A stretch of DNA of 55,337 bases from Rhodospirillales bacterium (GCA_025359905.1 JANYDF010000023.1:1-55337), one strand, 5' to 3'. Shown: positions 40,782-51,817, counted from the stretch's first letter. Numbers and translations are program-made. Notes: generated by a model from the sequence alone, not told the origin.

Positions 40782-41822
40782 TCAGCGCCGCTGCCCCCCG
40801 CCACTTTGCGTTTGGGCTCGCTGCAACTGAGCCCGCTGCGCCAACCCAAGAATCACACTGCGTGCAATCGTCTCGGCAGGTGCGCCGGTGCGTTTGCAGC
40901 CCCGGTCAGCCTCCCACAACCGCACGCAGGCCGCTTCCAACGCTGCTTCCGGCCATAGCTGTAAAGCCGCCTGGAACGCCGCCTCACGGCGGAAAAACAC
41001 CGGCGGCCGAGCCGACTTTGCCGCTTCAGCCACCGAAGCGCCGCCCGCCATCACCAGCCGGGCGCGGTGCAGCCGCTGCATGTGCATCAACCCGGCCCTG
41101 ACGACGCCAACCGGGGCAGCCCCCTCGCTCATCGCCAATTCCAGCGAGCGATCCGTGCCCGCGACATCGCCTGCCGTCGCCGCGAACAACGCATCTTCCA
41201 GCGACAGACCGGCAAGGTCGCCGACGCACGCCTGCGCCGCTGCCAGATCGGCTTGCCCGCCGGAACCCACATACAGCGCCAATTTCTCGATCTCACGCCG
41301 CGTCACTGCCAAGTCGACGCCTAAACGATCTTGCAACCAGCGCACCGTTTCAGCGTCGGCGCTCACATTGGCGGCCTGCAAGACATTGCGAATCTCACTG
41401 GCAATGGCTGCCGCATCCGGCGGATAACAGGCAATCGATGCTGCGTCGGCCGATTTCTCCGCCACCGCACGCAGCTTGGAACGCGATGTCAGACCGACGG
41501 CTTCAAGCACCAGGAACCCCGGCCCCCGCCCAGCCAATGCCCGTTCCACCGCCGCCGTGAGCCCGTCCCCGGCATCGCGCACCCGCACCACCCGCCGCCC
41601 ACCAGTTAATGGCAGCGACGCCATCTCATCGGCCAGCCGCGCTGCGGTGTCGTGATCGAGTTCGACCACCCGAAACGGGTCATCGAGTGACCCAGCCACC
41701 GCGCGTGTCAAGCGCGCGCCACGATCGCGGATGAGGCCGGCATCCTCGCCATGCAACAAGGCCACGCGGACCGGCCCAGGATCGCGCAGGAATGCTTCGA
41801 TGCGCCGAGCGTCCAGCTTCAT
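40782..41822 (-). CDS. holA: DNA polymerase III delta subunit
   Basis: 346 residues. The protein fits the HolA pattern: KLDARRIEAFLRDPGPVRVALLHGEDAGLIRDRGARL at the start, where the P-loop is degenerate, and the central LVLEAVGLTSRSKLRAVAEKSADAASIACYPPD. Alpha-helical C-terminal segments include VDLAVTRREIEKLALYVG and ALVLSLEDALFAATAGD-like DLAGLSLEDALFAATAG. It opens the sliding clamp within the clamp loader. It follows lptE by five bases in the leuS-lptE-holA operon. Confidence 0.93.
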   Translation of the reverse strand: MKLDARRIEAFLRDPGPVRVALLHGEDAGLIRDRGARLTRAVAGSLDDPFRVVELDHDTAARLADEMASLPLTGGRRVVRVRDAGDGLTAAVERALAGRGPGFLVLEAVGLTSRSKLRAVAEKSADAASIACYPPDAAAIASEIRNVLQAANVSADAETVRWLQDRLGVDLAVTRREIEKLALYVGSGGQADLAAAQACVGDLAGLSLEDALFAATAGDVAGTDRSLELAMSEGAAPVGVVRAGLMHMQRLHRARLVMAGGASVAEAAKSARPPVFFRREAAFQAALQLWPEAALEAACVRLWEADRGCKRTGAPAETIARSVILGLAQRAQLQRAQTQSGGGQRR

Positions 41823-41827
41823 CGCCG

Positions 41828-42430
41828 CTACCCCGCCGAAGCAGCAGCGCGCTTGTGGAAATACACCGCCAATTGCTGCGCAATTTGGTCCGCCACCGCC
41901 CCAGCGATCCGGCGGATGACCGCGTCCGACTCCTGATCGGAGGCAAAATACTGCTGGTTGAAGACATTCAGGCCATCGACCGCGCGCGCTATCCCGCTCG
42001 TCAGCGTGTGCCGAACCGGCGAGTCCGCCGTCAGCGTGTAAGTCGCGCGGCCTATGTAGCGTTGCCGCGTGCTGGAGTAGTCCTGGCGGATGCCGATCCC
42101 CTCGGAGGACACCGAGTACGACACCGACAAATCATAGTGCCGCGCCGCCGTTATACCGGACCGTTCAAAACGCTCCTGCAGCGCGTTGCGCAGCAATTGG
42201 CCGGATCGCTCGCCGATCAGCCCGACGTCGATTGCCGCCAGTTCCCCCGCAACCGAATGCCCGGACGCTTCAGCCGCCACCTGTGATTGCGTCGCCGGCG
42301 CATAGACCGGTTGGAATCCACAGGCTGCCAACAACGGCAAAACAAGGAGCGGCAACACGGCCACCGGCAGCACTGGCGTCAGCAACCGGTGCCGCAGTGC
42401 CGCCACCCAAGCTGCGCCCCTGTGCCGCAT
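41828..42430 (-). CDS. lptE: LPS-assembly lipoprotein LptE
   Basis: 200 residues. The signal peptide ends LLVLPLLAAC, with lipid-modified Cys37, followed by GFQPVYAP, the usual LptE start. The body has conserved segments for the LptD-plug fold (RHYDLSVSYSVSSEGIGIRQDYSSTRQRYIG and VDGLNVFNQQYFASDQESD). It is the outer-membrane lipoprotein needed to insert LPS. The position between leuS and holA matches the conserved order in alphaproteobacteria, which supports the call despite weak sequence conservation. Confidence 0.92.
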   Translation of the reverse strand: MRHRGAAWVAALRHRLLTPVLPVAVLPLLVLPLLAACGFQPVYAPATQSQVAAEASGHSVAGELAAIDVGLIGERSGQLLRNALQERFERSGITAARHYDLSVSYSVSSEGIGIRQDYSSTRQRYIGRATYTLTADSPVRHTLTSGIARAVDGLNVFNQQYFASDQESDAVIRRIAGAVADQIAQQLAVYFHKRAAASAG

Positions 42431-42433
42431 CGC

Positions 42434-45118
42434 CTATCCCGCGACGACGAAATTGACGATGCGGTTCGGCACGTGCACGCGCTTGACCACCCGGCGGCCC
42501 TCCAGCGCACGCACCACATTCGGTTCTGCTTCGGCGGCCGCCAGCACCACCGCAGCCGCCGCATCCGGCGGCATTTCGACGGTGCCGCGCAGCTTGCCCA
42601 TCACCTGCACCGCGATGGTTACCGTCTCGGCGGCGGTCAGCAGCGGATCGGCTTCCGGCCACGCCAACTGCGCCACAAGATCCGCCGCATCCGGCGCAAG
42701 CCGGGCGAAGATCTCCTCGGCCAAATGCGGCATCATTGGCGCGATCAATTGCGCCAGCATTTGCAGCGCCTCGGTCCGCGCCCAGGCCAGGCCGTCCGTA
42801 TCGCTGCCTGCGCCGCGCTCGGCATCGCCGATCGCATTGGCGAACTCGTAAACCCGCGCCACCGCGACGTTGAACGCAAAACTCTCCAGTGCCTCGGTTA
42901 CGCCGGCAATCGCCCGATGCGTCGCCCGGCGCAACGCCCGAGCGCCCGTGCCAAACTGCTCCGGCACGACCGTCAGATTTTCCGCCGCACTCAACCCCTC
43001 GGCCAGCCGGAACAGCCGCTGGGTGAATTTATACGCCCCGGCCACGCCTGACTCAGTCCACTCCATGTCCCGTTCCGGCGGGTTATCCGACAGGATGAAC
43101 CAGCGCGCCGTATCCGCGCCGAAGCGGGCAATGATCGCGCCCGGATCGACGGTGTTGCGCTTGGACTTCGACATCGCCTCGACACGCCCGACCGTCACCG
43201 GCTCGCCAGTTGCCGCATGCACCGCCGGGCCATCGACCGTGCGGATCACTTCCTCGGGATACAGCCAGCGGCCATCGGCGCCGCGATAGCTCTCGTGCGT
43301 CACCATGCCCTGGGTGAACAAGCCAGCGAACGGCTCCGCGACCGACACATGCCCGGTCATCTGCATAGCGCGGGTGAAGAAACGCGCGTACAGCAAGTGC
43401 AAAATCGCATGCTCGATGCCGCCGATATACTGATCGACCGGCAGCCACGCATCCACCGCCGCGCGAACCACCGGCTGCTCCGCATGCGGGCTACAGAAAC
43501 GGGCGAAATACCAGGACGAATCGACGAAAGTGTCGAACGTATCGGTCTCCCGGTGCGCTGGCTTGCCGCAGTGCGGGCAATTCACATGCTTCCAGGTCGG
43601 GTGATGATCCAGCGGGTTGCCCGGCCGGTCGAACGTGACGTCCTCTGGCAAGCGCAGCGGCAATTCCGTGTCCGGCACTGGCACCACGCCACAAGCATCG
43701 CAATGGATCACCGGAATCGGGCAGCCCCAGTAGCGCTGACGGCTAACCCCCCAGTCGCGCAGGCGCCAATTCACCACGCCTTCGCCGGCGCCAATGCGGA
43801 CCAGTTCGGCAATCGCCTGCGATTTCGCCGCATCCGGCTCCAACCCATCGAGGAAGCGCGAATTGACCATTCGCCCCGCCCCATCATGCGCGCGGTTGGC
43901 AATGGCGAATGTCGCCGCGTCCTCACCCGGCGGCAGCACCACCGGCACCACCGGCAGGCCATATTTGCGGGCGAAATCCAGGTCGCGCTGGTCGTGGCCG
44001 GGGCAGCCGAAAATCGCCCCGGTGCCGTATTCCATCAGCACGAAATTGGCGATCCAGATCGGGAAGCTCAGCGACGGATCGAATGGATGGCGCACCCGCA
44101 GCCCGGTGTCGTAGCCCAGCTTTTCGCCGGTTTCGATCACCGCCTCGCTGGTGCCCTTACTGCGGCACACCGCGACGAACGCCGCCGCGCCGGCATCGCG
44201 CGCCGCCACAGCGGCAGCCAACGGATGTTCCGGCGCAATCGCCATGAACGACATGCCGAACAGCGTGTCCGGCCGCGTGGTGTACACCTCCACCACCTCG
44301 GCCACCTCGGCCATCGCGTCCTGCGGTTCGGTGAGCGCAAAGCGCACGCGCGCACCCTCGCTGCGGCCGATCCAATTGGCCTGCATGGTGCGTACCCGCT
44401 CCGGCCAGCGGCTCAAACCGTCCAGCGCGCTCAGCAAATCCGGTGCCGCCTGAGTGATTTTCAGGAACCACTGCGACAACTGCTTCTTCTCGACCAGTGC
44501 CCCGGAGCGCCAGCCGCGCCCGTCGATCACCTGCTCGTTGGCCAGCACGGTGCCGTCCACCGGGTCCCAGTTGACCCAGCTTTCCCGCCGCTCGACCAAA
44601 CCGGCGCGCAGCATGTCAAGAAACAGCTTCTGCTGCTGGCCGTAATAACTGGGATCGCAGGTGGCGAACTCGCGCGACCAGTCGATCGACAGGCCCATGC
44701 GCTGCAATTCGGCGCGCATCGCCGCGATATTGTCCCAAGTCCATTTCGCCGGATGGATGCCACGCTCGCGCGCCGCGTTCTCGGCCGGCAACCCGAAGGC
44801 GTCCCAGCCCATCGGGTGCAGCACCGCCATCCCGCGCGCCCGCTTGTAGCGCGCCACCACGTCACCAAGCGTGTAGTTTCGCACGTGCCCCATGTGGATC
44901 TTGCCACTCGGGTACGGGAACATTTCAAGAACGTAGTACTTCGCCGTGCCGGGCTCCGGCACATCGGCCACTTCGAAGCAGTGGCGCGCGTTCCACGCCG
45001 CCTGCCACTTTGGCTCAGCGGCGCGGAAATCATAGCGCGGCGCGTCGGCCGGTGCTGTGCCCGGCGGCCCAGCGGTGTTTGCGGTATCGGCAGCGATGTC
45101 AGCAGGCGAATTGGTCAT
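42434..45118 (-). CDS. leuS: Leucyl-tRNA synthetase
   Basis: 894 residues from the ATG at 45118. The class I signatures are HMGH ([10 protein letters not shown], residue about 75-78; HIGH box) and MSKSK ([13 protein letters not shown], near residue 650; KMSKS box). The editing domain contains [15 protein letters not shown] and the family Zn-like CDACG module. [17 protein letters not shown] is typical. The enzyme charges tRNA-Leu in the cytosol. It is the first gene of a leuS-lptE-holA operon with spacings of three and five bases. A 720-residue opposite-strand frame (43217-45379) is a shadow. Confidence 0.97.
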   Translation of the reverse strand: MTNSPADIAADTANTAGPPGTAPADAPRYDFRAAEPKWQAAWNARHCFEVADVPEPGTAKYYVLEMFPYPSGKIHMGHVRNYTLGDVVARYKRARGMAVLHPMGWDAFGLPAENAARERGIHPAKWTWDNIAAMRAELQRMGLSIDWSREFATCDPSYYGQQQKLFLDMLRAGLVERRESWVNWDPVDGTVLANEQVIDGRGWRSGALVEKKQLSQWFLKITQAAPDLLSALDGLSRWPERVRTMQANWIGRSEGARVRFALTEPQDAMAEVAEVVEVYTTRPDTLFGMSFMAIAPEHPLAAAVAARDAGAAAFVAVCRSKGTSEAVIETGEKLGYDTGLRVRHPFDPSLSFPIWIANFVLMEYGTGAIFGCPGHDQRDLDFARKYGLPVVPVVLPPGEDAATFAIANRAHDGAGRMVNSRFLDGLEPDAAKSQAIAELVRIGAGEGVVNWRLRDWGVSRQRYWGCPIPVIHCDACGVVPVPDTELPLRLPEDVTFDRPGNPLDHHPTWKHVNCPHCGKPAHRETDTFDTFVDSSWYFARFCSPHAEQPVVRAAVDAWLPVDQYIGGIEHAILHLLYARFFTRAMQMTGHVSVAEPFAGLFTQGMVTHESYRGADGRWLYPEEVIRTVDGPAVHAATGEPVTVGRVEAMSKSKRNTVDPGAIIARFGADTARWFILSDNPPERDMEWTESGVAGAYKFTQRLFRLAEGLSAAENLTVVPEQFGTGARALRRATHRAIAGVTEALESFAFNVAVARVYEFANAIGDAERGAGSDTDGLAWARTEALQMLAQLIAPMMPHLAEEIFARLAPDAADLVAQLAWPEADPLLTAAETVTIAVQVMGKLRGTVEMPPDAAAAVVLAAAEAEPNVVRALEGRRVVKRVHVPNRIVNFVVAG

Positions 45119-45221
45119 GAGCGCCGTATCTGTCAGATGCGGCAGCCTGTATCCGCCAGAACCGCCGCCCGGACAACCGGGTTGTGGCGCGGTGAAACCA
45201 CCGCGCACCCAATCGTCTGCG

Positions 45222-45767
45222 TTACGGCGCCGCCCCCGACTGCGCCCGCAAGCCGCGCGCCTTGGTCAGCGCGATATTCTCCAGTTCCGTCGGTTTGCCG
45301 GGGTCTACCGCAGCATCGACCCACTGGCCATTTTGCTGCACTTGGCGGAACAGCGAAATATGCACGCCGTCGGCGGTGAGTTGCTGGCCCTGGATATAGG
45401 CCGTCGCCTTGAAGCGCTCGCCGGGCGAAGCCGAAGGTGTCCACCAGTCGGTGATGATCACGCCGCCAAACGGATCGGCCGAAGCGAGCGGCATGAATTT
45501 CAGTGTCTCCAAAGCACCGCGCCACAAATAGGCGTTAACGGTCATGCCGGCGGCAGTGGGCTGCGTGCTGCCGCGCCCGCTGAGATTGAGCAGGTTCGCG
45601 CCGGAATCACCGAACACGCTGCCGGTGTTCTGGTCGTATTCGTTCCGCAGAACCTTATCGCCGCCGGTCGTCAGAACCCTCGGGGTGTCTGCTCCACCGC
45701 CGCAACCGCTGAGTCCGGCGACGCCAAGCATCGCCATGCCGAGGACCGTCCAACTTCTCGTCGTCAA
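45222..45767 (-). CDS. DUF3576 lipoprotein
   Basis: 181 residues from a TTG at 45767, supported by GGGAG seven bases upstream and by the basic residue needed in the signal peptide. The lipobox is GVAGLSGC. The DUF3576 core includes [35 protein letters not shown] and [24 protein letters not shown], which is typical of alphaproteobacteria. It is an outer-envelope protein of unknown function, about 100 bases upstream of leuS on the same strand. A role linked to LptE is only suggested by position. Confidence 0.92.
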   Translation of the reverse strand: MTTRSWTVLGMAMLGVAGLSGCGGGADTPRVLTTGGDKVLRNEYDQNTGSVFGDSGANLLNLSGRGSTQPTAAGMTVNAYLWRGALETLKFMPLASADPFGGVIITDWWTPSASPGERFKATAYIQGQQLTADGVHISLFRQVQQNGQWVDAAVDPGKPTELENIALTKARGLRAQSGAAP

Positions 45768-45911
45768 ATCACTGCTCCCGCCGCGCCCGCGGCACTGGCG
45801 GCAAGGTTAGCGCGCCACGCTGAATCCGCCAAGGCGCAGGGGGCCACCACCGAACTGCGCCGCCGCCGTCTGCGGCGGTCAAACCGGCATGGTCGTATCC
45901 ACAAAAGGCAA

Positions 45912-45936
45912 CGGGCGGTGACAATGCCACCGCCCG
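45912..45936 (-). terminator. Probable intrinsic terminator of the porin gene
   Basis: A 9-base-pair GC stem, CGGGCGGTG with CACCGCCCG, and a seven-base loop lie 61 bases after the porin stop. On the minus strand a T-rich but broken run (TTGCCTTTTG) follows, so it is moderately strong. The long T-run of a classical terminator is absent. Confidence 0.65.
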
Positions 45937-45996
45937 ATCCGTCTCCAAGGCTATCCTACTGTCCGATGGCCGTTTGCACGGCCGTCCGTCAGCAGA

Positions 45997-47094
45997 TTAC
46001 CACTGGAAGTAGGTGCCCACGCCGATGCCGGTGAAGTTCACCTTCGAAGCGGCGGTGGCGGTCTTCTGACCGACCAGGCCGTCGAAGAAGAACGTCACGC
46101 CCGGGTTCAGCTTGTAGCTGGCGCCCAGCGCTTCGCCGCTGAACTTCTCGGTCGCGGTGGAGCTGGTCGCGATCTCATAGCCATAGTACTGCGCGCCAAC
46201 CTGGGCCGCGCCGAAGCCATAAACAACGCCGGCGTCATACGCCTTGGTCGCCTTCAGGCCGGCGGCGAGAGCGCCGTAGCCATCGGCGAACTTACCGGTC
46301 TGGTAGTTGCCGCCAACCGTGAAGCCAGCCATCGAAACTTCGAGGCCGACGTTCATCACGTTGACGTTCTGCAAGCCGCTCGCCAGCGGGGTCGCCGACA
46401 GGAGGCCGATGTCAGCGTTCACGCCAGTGCCGCCGAAGGCACCAGCGTAGTTCAACACGCCTTCAATGACGTTCTTCGTGGCGTTAGTGCTGCCAGCCGG
46501 AGCGCTGCTGGCGACGAAATTGGCACCGACCTGGTTCGCGCTGTTCGGAATGAACGACACGGTCGCGCTCAGGCCCGAGAACGACGGGGTGACGTACTTC
46601 ACGCCTTCCTGACCGTCGCCCGACGCATCGGCCAACAGCCAGCGGTAGCCGTTGCCGAAGAAGCCGTATTCACCGTCCCACCCGCCGGTGCCCGAAGCTT
46701 CGTCGTTGGCGACCGAGGCGGTCTTTACCGCGCCAGCCTGGCCACCGACGGTCAGGGTGCCCATCTTGTCCGACTTCACGAACAGATAAGCGCGGTTGAT
46801 GTTGCCAGCGCCGTGGTTGCCAGCCCAACGCAGTTCGGACTTGAAGCCGTAGTGGATGCCGTTCGGCGCGGTGTAATCAACCGCCGGATACAGGCGGAAG
46901 TAGCTCTGCATGTTGTACGACTGGCCCTGGATGCCGCCGACTACGTTCTGGTTGGTCACGCTCTGGTTGAAGAACGACTCGAAAATGCGGCCACCGATGG
47001 TCACGGTGGCGGGCATTTCGGCAGCGCTGGCGACGGCCGGCAGGGCAGCAGTGGCAACCGCGAGCGCGGCGCCGGCGAGCAGATACTTGCGCAT
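45997..47094 (-). CDS. Outer-membrane porin
   Basis: 365 residues from the ATG at 47094, with AGGAG upstream. The signal peptide ends ALPAVASAAE. The mature protein is a beta-barrel with alternating hydrophobic strands (IHYGFKSELRW, MGTLTVGGQAGAVKTAS, GLSATVSFIPNSA), many Gly/Asn/Ala and a C-terminal aromatic residue (GVGTYFQW). This is the pattern of Gram-negative porins of the alphaproteobacterial type. It would be the only clear porin in this window, and its strong RBS and own terminator suggest high expression. Confidence 0.92.
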   Translation of the reverse strand: MRKYLLAGAALAVATAALPAVASAAEMPATVTIGGRIFESFFNQSVTNQNVVGGIQGQSYNMQSYFRLYPAVDYTAPNGIHYGFKSELRWAGNHGAGNINRAYLFVKSDKMGTLTVGGQAGAVKTASVANDEASGTGGWDGEYGFFGNGYRWLLADASGDGQEGVKYVTPSFSGLSATVSFIPNSANQVGANFVASSAPAGSTNATKNVIEGVLNYAGAFGGTGVNADIGLLSATPLASGLQNVNVMNVGLEVSMAGFTVGGNYQTGKFADGYGALAAGLKATKAYDAGVVYGFGAAQVGAQYYGYEIATSSTATEKFSGEALGASYKLNPGVTFFFDGLVGQKTATAASKVNFTGIGVGTYFQW

Positions 47095-47316
47095 AGAAAA
47101 TCTCCTGTTCTCGCCGGTTCACCCGGCGCTATATGTCGGTTCCGCCCCATTCCCCGGCACCGCGCCTTACCGCGCAATCGCCAAACAGTGGAAGCCGCCG
47201 AACCCGGGCAGAGTGTTGAACCAGATCGCTGAAGCCCGCAACGGTCACACAGCCGTCATCCAGCACCCGGAGTGGCATTCGCGGAACACTGTGGCGGCAA
47301 TGTCACAACATCGGCG

Positions 47317-47904
47317 TCAGGCCAGCGCGCCGATGGCGCCGGCGCCACAGCACCGCGCACCCCGCAAACGCCGAACCGTGCGCCCGTCGATTCCGCCCAG
47401 GGCCAGCACCTTGCCCGCCCTTGCCAACCGCGCCCAGCGCACTGGCCCCAGCGCCGGGGCGCCGGGATGCGACGCTGTGCCAAACGCCGGCGACAGAAAG
47501 ATCGCCGCCCCGGCACGCCGCCCGCGCCCCACTTGCACTGCATCGTGGGCCGACGCCGTGGCGACGGGCAGCCAGCGCGGCATGCAAGGCAAACGCTGGC
47601 CGCCGCGCGCATGCACGCCAGCGCCAACCGAAGCCGCCAGCCGCCAATCGCCCGCCACGCTGAACGCCAGCCGCCGCTCCCGGCAAATCCGCGCCAGGGC
47701 CCGCGCCAGCGCCGCCCGCCCGGCCAGCGCGTCGTCGCGCAGCACCACGCCAGCCAAGCCGCGCGGCAAAGCCCGTGCGGCGGACAACGGATCGGCCAAG
47801 CGGGCCGCATCGGTGAACAGCCACAGCGGCGGACCATACGATTGTCCGGCCTGCCTGCGCCGGGCCTTGACCGCCTGCGCCCATGCGACAAGCCTAGTAT
47901 CCAT
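47317..47904 (-). CDS. Thiamine-phosphate-synthase-like (ThiE/TenI fold) protein
   Basis: 195 residues from the ATG at 47904, the only standard start in frame near the N-terminus apart from one at 47931 inside yggS. The barrel has YGPPLWLFTDAARLADPLSA, AGVVLRDDAL, ASVGAGVHARGG, and AAIFLSPAFGTASHPGAPALGPVRWARLA, which is the TenI 'SPvf.T.shp...lG' loop. The final GGIDGRTVRRL...GAGAIGALA is also typical. The catalytic Cys-free, short form suggests either thiazole-phosphate coupling or a TenI-like isomerase. Other thi genes are absent nearby. Confidence 0.78.
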   Translation of the reverse strand: MDTRLVAWAQAVKARRRQAGQSYGPPLWLFTDAARLADPLSAARALPRGLAGVVLRDDALAGRAALARALARICRERRLAFSVAGDWRLAASVGAGVHARGGQRLPCMPRWLPVATASAHDAVQVGRGRRAGAAIFLSPAFGTASHPGAPALGPVRWARLARAGKVLALGGIDGRTVRRLRGARCCGAGAIGALA

Positions 47905-48592
47905 GTCCGACCCGCATTTGCTCCCCGCCATCTCCGCCAATCTGGCCCTGGTTCGTTCGCGGATCGCCGCCGCCGCCGCCCGCGCCGGGCGCGACCCGGC
48001 CGCCGTCACCTTGGTGGCCGTCTCGAAAACCCACCCCGCCGAAGCCGTCGCCGAAGCCATTGCCGAGGGTCAGTTGGTCTTCGGCGAGAACCGCGTCCAG
48101 GAAGCCGCCGCCAAATTCCCGGCACTGCGCGAAGCCCATCCGAACTTGCGGCTGCACTTGATCGGCGGGCTGCAAACCAACAAGGCGCGCGATGCCGTGC
48201 GGGTCGCCGACGTCATCGAAAGCCTCGACCGCCCCAGCCTCGCCGATGCCATCGAAAGCGCCGCCCAGCGCGAAGGCCGCCTGCCGCGTTTGCTGGTGCA
48301 GGTCAACACCGGCAACGAGCCGCAAAAATCCGGCGTCGCCTTGGCCGAGGCCGATGGCTTCATCGCAGCCTGCCAAGCCCGCTTCGGCGTAGCGCTGATC
48401 GGCCTGATGTGCATTCCGCCCGCTGAGGCAGACCCCGCGCCGCACTTCGCAACCCTGGCCGGCCTGGCGGCGCGGCACGGCTTGGCCACGCTGTCGATGG
48501 GCATGTCCAGCGACTACGAAATCGCCATCGCGCACGGCGCCACCATGGTACGGGTTGGCAGCGCCATTTTCGGGCACCGCCCGGCGGCCTGA
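47903..48592 (+). CDS. PLP homeostasis protein (YggS/PROSC)
   Basis: 229 residues from the ATG at 47903. The family core is clear: [19 protein letters not shown] with the PLP-binding Lys, [44 protein letters not shown] and [27 protein letters not shown]. It binds pyridoxal phosphate and buffers PLP in the cytosol. The start overlaps the start of the opposite-strand ThiE-like gene by two bases, so its promoter must lie inside that gene. No good Shine-Dalgarno precedes it. Confidence 0.94.
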   Translation: MSDPHLLPAISANLALVRSRIAAAAARAGRDPAAVTLVAVSKTHPAEAVAEAIAEGQLVFGENRVQEAAAKFPALREAHPNLRLHLIGGLQTNKARDAVRVADVIESLDRPSLADAIESAAQREGRLPRLLVQVNTGNEPQKSGVALAEADGFIAACQARFGVALIGLMCIPPAEADPAPHFATLAGLAARHGLATLSMGMSSDYEIAIAHGATMVRVGSAIFGHRPAA

Positions 48593-48764
48593 GTCATGGG
48601 TTGACCGGCGCGCGCATACGCCATTCTCGTCCCCGCTTGCACCGGCGTGTTGCGCGGCGTATCGCTCCGCGCCGCGCAGGCATCCCTGGGGCGCTCGCCA
48701 TGACAATCGCCAACACTATCGAGCGTCACGCTGCCGTCGCGTCCCCGCCAACAGGCAAGTCCAT

Positions 48765-50663
48765 ATGACAACCATCGCCGCCCACGGCGCGGCCAAGCCG
48801 TCGCCGCTACGCCTGAGCGTTCTGCTCGGCGTGCTCGGCATCGTCTACGGCGATATCGGCACCAGCCCGCTATACGCCTTCAAGGCCAGCATGGACCACT
48901 TCTCCGGCACTGGCGCCGGAGTGGGGGAACGGGAGGTGCTCGGCATCCTGTCGCTGATCTTCTGGGCACTGATCCTGATCGTCACCGCCAAATATGTGCT
49001 TCTGGTGATGCGCGCCGACAACCGTGGCGAGGGCGGCATCCTGGCGCTGATGGCCTTGGCGCAGCGCAGCGCGACCGGGGCGCGGGTGCGCTCCGTTCTG
49101 GCGCTGGTCGGCATCGGCGGCGCCTGCCTGTTCTTCGGCGACGGCGTGATCACCCCGGCCATCTCGGTGCTGTCCGCCGTCGAAGGCCTGGAAATCGCCG
49201 CTCCCAGCCTCAAGCAATTCGTGCTGCCGATCTCGGCGGTCGTCATCATCTTGCTGTTCGCGGTGCAATATCGCGGCACCGGCAGCGTGGGGCGGGTGTT
49301 CGGGCCGGTGATGGCTGTCTGGTTCGGCGTCATCGGCGTGCTGGGTCTCGTCGAGATCGCCGCCAATCCCGTGGTGCTGCTGGCAATCTCGCCGTGGTAC
49401 GCCATCGTCCTGATGATCCACTACAAATGGCTCGCCTTCGTCGCCCTCGGCTCGGTCGTGCTGGCAGTCACCGGGGCGGAAGCCCTGTACGCCGACATGG
49501 GCCATTTCGGCGCACCGCCGATCCGCTACGTGTGGCTGCTGTTCGTGCTGCCGTGCCTGGTCGCCAACTACTTTGGCCAAGGCGCGCTGGTGCTGGCCGA
49601 TCCCAAGGCGCTGGCCAACCCGTTTTTCTTGCTCGGCCCGGACTGGCTGCATCTGCCGATGGTCATCCTGGCCACGGCCGCGACCGTCATCGCCAGCCAA
49701 GCACTCATCTCCGGCGCCTACTCCGTCGCCCGGCAATGCATGCAACTCGGCTTCCTGCCGCGCCTGACGGTGCGCCACACCAGTGCCACCGAGGAAGGCC
49801 AGATCTATGTGCCGCAGATCAACAGCGCGTTGATGGTCGGTGTGCTGGTGCTGGTGTTCGCGTTCAAGACCAGCGACGACCTCGCCGCCGCCTATGGCAT
49901 TGCGGTCACCGGCACCTTCATCTGCACCTGCGTGCTGGCAATCCAGGTGTTCCGCCATCAGTTTCACTGGTCAAAAGCCGCCACCTACGGCGCCTTCGGC
50001 TTCTTCTTCGTCATTGACGCCGTGTTCTTCGCCGCCAACGTCCTCAAGGTGCCGGAAGGCGGCTATGTGCCGCTGGTGCTCGGCGCCGCGTTGATTGCGC
50101 TGATGACCTCATGGAAACGTGGCCGGGCACTGCTGCTGTCGCGTTGGAAACAGGACAGCTTGCCGCTCACCTCGTTCCTCGCACGGCTGCCGCAGTCGCG
50201 CACGGTGCGGGTGCCCGGCATGGCGATCTTCATGACCGGCAACCCGGACTACGTGCCCAACGCGCTGCTACATAACCTGAAGCATAACAAGGTGTTGCAC
50301 GAAAAGGTGCTGTTCGTCACCGTCACCAACGACGACGTGCCGGAAGTTCCCGCCGCCGAGCGCACCACGGTCGCCGAGCTTGGCCCCGGCATTCACCGCG
50401 TCACCATCCGCTACGGCTTCATGGAAAGCCCCAACCTGCCGCGCGATCTGGCTGCGCTGCGCGAACAGGGCGTCGGCTTCGAGCCGATGCAGGCCAGCTA
50501 CTTCCTCGGCCGCGAAACCCTGGTGCGCGCACAGGCGCCGAAAATGCCGCTGTGGCGGCTATGGCTGTTCCTGGTCATGGCGCGCAACGCCGTGCCCGCC
50601 ACCGAGTTCTTCCGTATTCCGTCCGACCGGGTGGTCGAGCTGGGCGTGCGGGTGGCGATCTAG
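48765..50663 (+). CDS. kup: Potassium uptake protein Kup
   Basis: 632 residues from the ATG at 48765. The Kup/HAK start [22 protein letters not shown] is diagnostic, followed by [23 protein letters not shown] and [21 protein letters not shown], which hold the conserved acidic and glycine residues of the pore. About 12 transmembrane segments fill 20-430. The cytoplasmic tail ends [18 protein letters not shown], as usual. It imports K+ with protons. The 172 bases between yggS and kup contain a GC-rich hairpin (48652-48677) without a T-run, perhaps a weak terminator. Confidence 0.95.
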   Translation: MTTIAAHGAAKPSPLRLSVLLGVLGIVYGDIGTSPLYAFKASMDHFSGTGAGVGEREVLGILSLIFWALILIVTAKYVLLVMRADNRGEGGILALMALAQRSATGARVRSVLALVGIGGACLFFGDGVITPAISVLSAVEGLEIAAPSLKQFVLPISAVVIILLFAVQYRGTGSVGRVFGPVMAVWFGVIGVLGLVEIAANPVVLLAISPWYAIVLMIHYKWLAFVALGSVVLAVTGAEALYADMGHFGAPPIRYVWLLFVLPCLVANYFGQGALVLADPKALANPFFLLGPDWLHLPMVILATAATVIASQALISGAYSVARQCMQLGFLPRLTVRHTSATEEGQIYVPQINSALMVGVLVLVFAFKTSDDLAAAYGIAVTGTFICTCVLAIQVFRHQFHWSKAATYGAFGFFFVIDAVFFAANVLKVPEGGYVPLVLGAALIALMTSWKRGRALLLSRWKQDSLPLTSFLARLPQSRTVRVPGMAIFMTGNPDYVPNALLHNLKHNKVLHEKVLFVTVTNDDVPEVPAAERTTVAELGPGIHRVTIRYGFMESPNLPRDLAALREQGVGFEPMQASYFLGRETLVRAQAPKMPLWRLWLFLVMARNAVPATEFFRIPSDRVVELGVRVAI

Positions 50664-50668
50664 CAGCC

Positions 50669-51817
50669 CTACGCGACGAGGGCGGCGAGCAACGAATCCA
50701 GGCGCTTGCGGCCTTCCGGGGTGGCGCACAGGCGGCCGTTACGCCGCACCATGTAGTCCGCATCGATCGCCTGATCGAGAACTCGCGGATCGATCGCGTC
50801 ATCCATGGCGATTCCGGTCCGCGCCAAAAACCGCGCCTCATCAATGCCTTCGGTCAACCGCAACCCCATCAGCAGCATTTCGCGCGCCCGTTCCGGCGGC
50901 GCGACACGCTCCTCATCGGTCGAGCCGTGGCCGTCACGCTCCACCCGCTCCGCCCACGGTTCCGGCGCGCGGTGCCGCCGCGTGGCGCGCAACGTGCCGT
51001 CCACTTGCACCCGGCCATGCGCGCCGGGGCCGATCCCGGCGTACTCGCCATACCGCCAATACGTCAGGTTGTGCCGGCTCTCGCGGCCCGGGGCGGCGTA
51101 GTTCGACACCTCGTACGGCAGCAGTCCAAAGTTCGCCGCCTCCTCCGCCGTCGCGTCGTACAGCGCCGCCCCGGCATCGCTGTCCGGCAGCACGATTTCG
51201 CCGCGCCGGTGCAGCGCCTCGAACGCGGTGCCGGGTTCGATGGTCAGTTGGTACAGCGACAAATGGTCGGACGCCAAAGCCAGCGCCTGCCGCAACTCCG
51301 CCCGCCACGCCGCCTCGGTTTGGCCGGGCCGGGCGTAAATCAGATCGAACGACACGCGCGGAAACAATTTCCGGGCGATTTCCAGCGCCGCCACCGCCTG
51401 CGCTGCCGAATGCTGGCGGCCCAGCATTTTCAGCGCATCGCCATGCAGCGACTGGATGCCGAGCGACACCCGGTTGACCCCGGCCTGCCGGAACGCCGCC
51501 AGCCGCCCGGCCTCCACGCTCGTCGGATTGGCCTCCAGCGTGATCTCGATATCCGCGACCGGGTCGAACAGCCTCGCCGCATCAGCGAGCAGATCGGCCA
51601 CCGTCTGCGGCTCCATCAGGCTCGGCGTGCCGCCGCCGAAGAAAATCGAGCCAAGCGGACGGCGGCCCAGCCGGGCAGCCTCCCACGCCAATTCCTGGCG
51701 CAGTGCCGCAGCAAAGCGCGACTGATCGAGCCGCTCGCGCACATGGCTGTTGAAGTCGCAGTACGGACACTTCGACAGACAGAACGGCCAGTGGATATAC
51801 AGCGCGAAAGGTTCCAT
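50669..51817 (-). CDS. hemW: Radical-SAM haem chaperone HemW
   Basis: 382 residues from the ATG at 51817. The radical-SAM cluster motif is CLSKCPYC (C-x3-C-x2-C) near residue 15, with SIFFGGGTPSLM, EITLEANPTSVE and RVSLGIQSL following. The C-terminal part has RHNLTYWRYGEYAGIGPGAHGRV and the HemW-type winged helix. The extra cysteine of true HemN is lacking, so it is likely a haem-transfer chaperone rather than a coproporphyrinogen dehydrogenase. It converges with kup five bases away. Confidence 0.9.
   Translation of the reverse strand: MEPFALYIHWPFCLSKCPYCDFNSHVRERLDQSRFAAALRQELAWEAARLGRRPLGSIFFGGGTPSLMEPQTVADLLADAARLFDPVADIEITLEANPTSVEAGRLAAFRQAGVNRVSLGIQSLHGDALKMLGRQHSAAQAVAALEIARKLFPRVSFDLIYARPGQTEAAWRAELRQALALASDHLSLYQLTIEPGTAFEALHRRGEIVLPDSDAGAALYDATAEEAANFGLLPYEVSNYAAPGRESRHNLTYWRYGEYAGIGPGAHGRVQVDGTLRATRRHRAPEPWAERVERDGHGSTDEERVAPPERAREMLLMGLRLTEGIDEARFLARTGIAMDDAIDPRVLDQAIDADYMVRRNGRLCATPEGRKRLDSLLAALVA

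Noticed and set aside
45119-45208. Upstream extension of leuS to 45208
   Set aside because: The added residues ([12 protein letters not shown]-like) are not part of any LeuS family start; the ATG at 45118 is followed by a normal N-terminus.
43217-45379. A 720-residue open frame on the plus strand opposite leuS
   Set aside because: It mirrors leuS codon for codon in a GC-rich gene, has no recognisable domain and shows the Arg/His/Gln-rich composition of antisense shadows.
48652-48677. GC-rich 8-base-pair hairpin between yggS and kup as a terminator or riboswitch
   Set aside because: No T-run follows on either strand and no known RNA motif fits; such hairpins are common by chance at this GC content.
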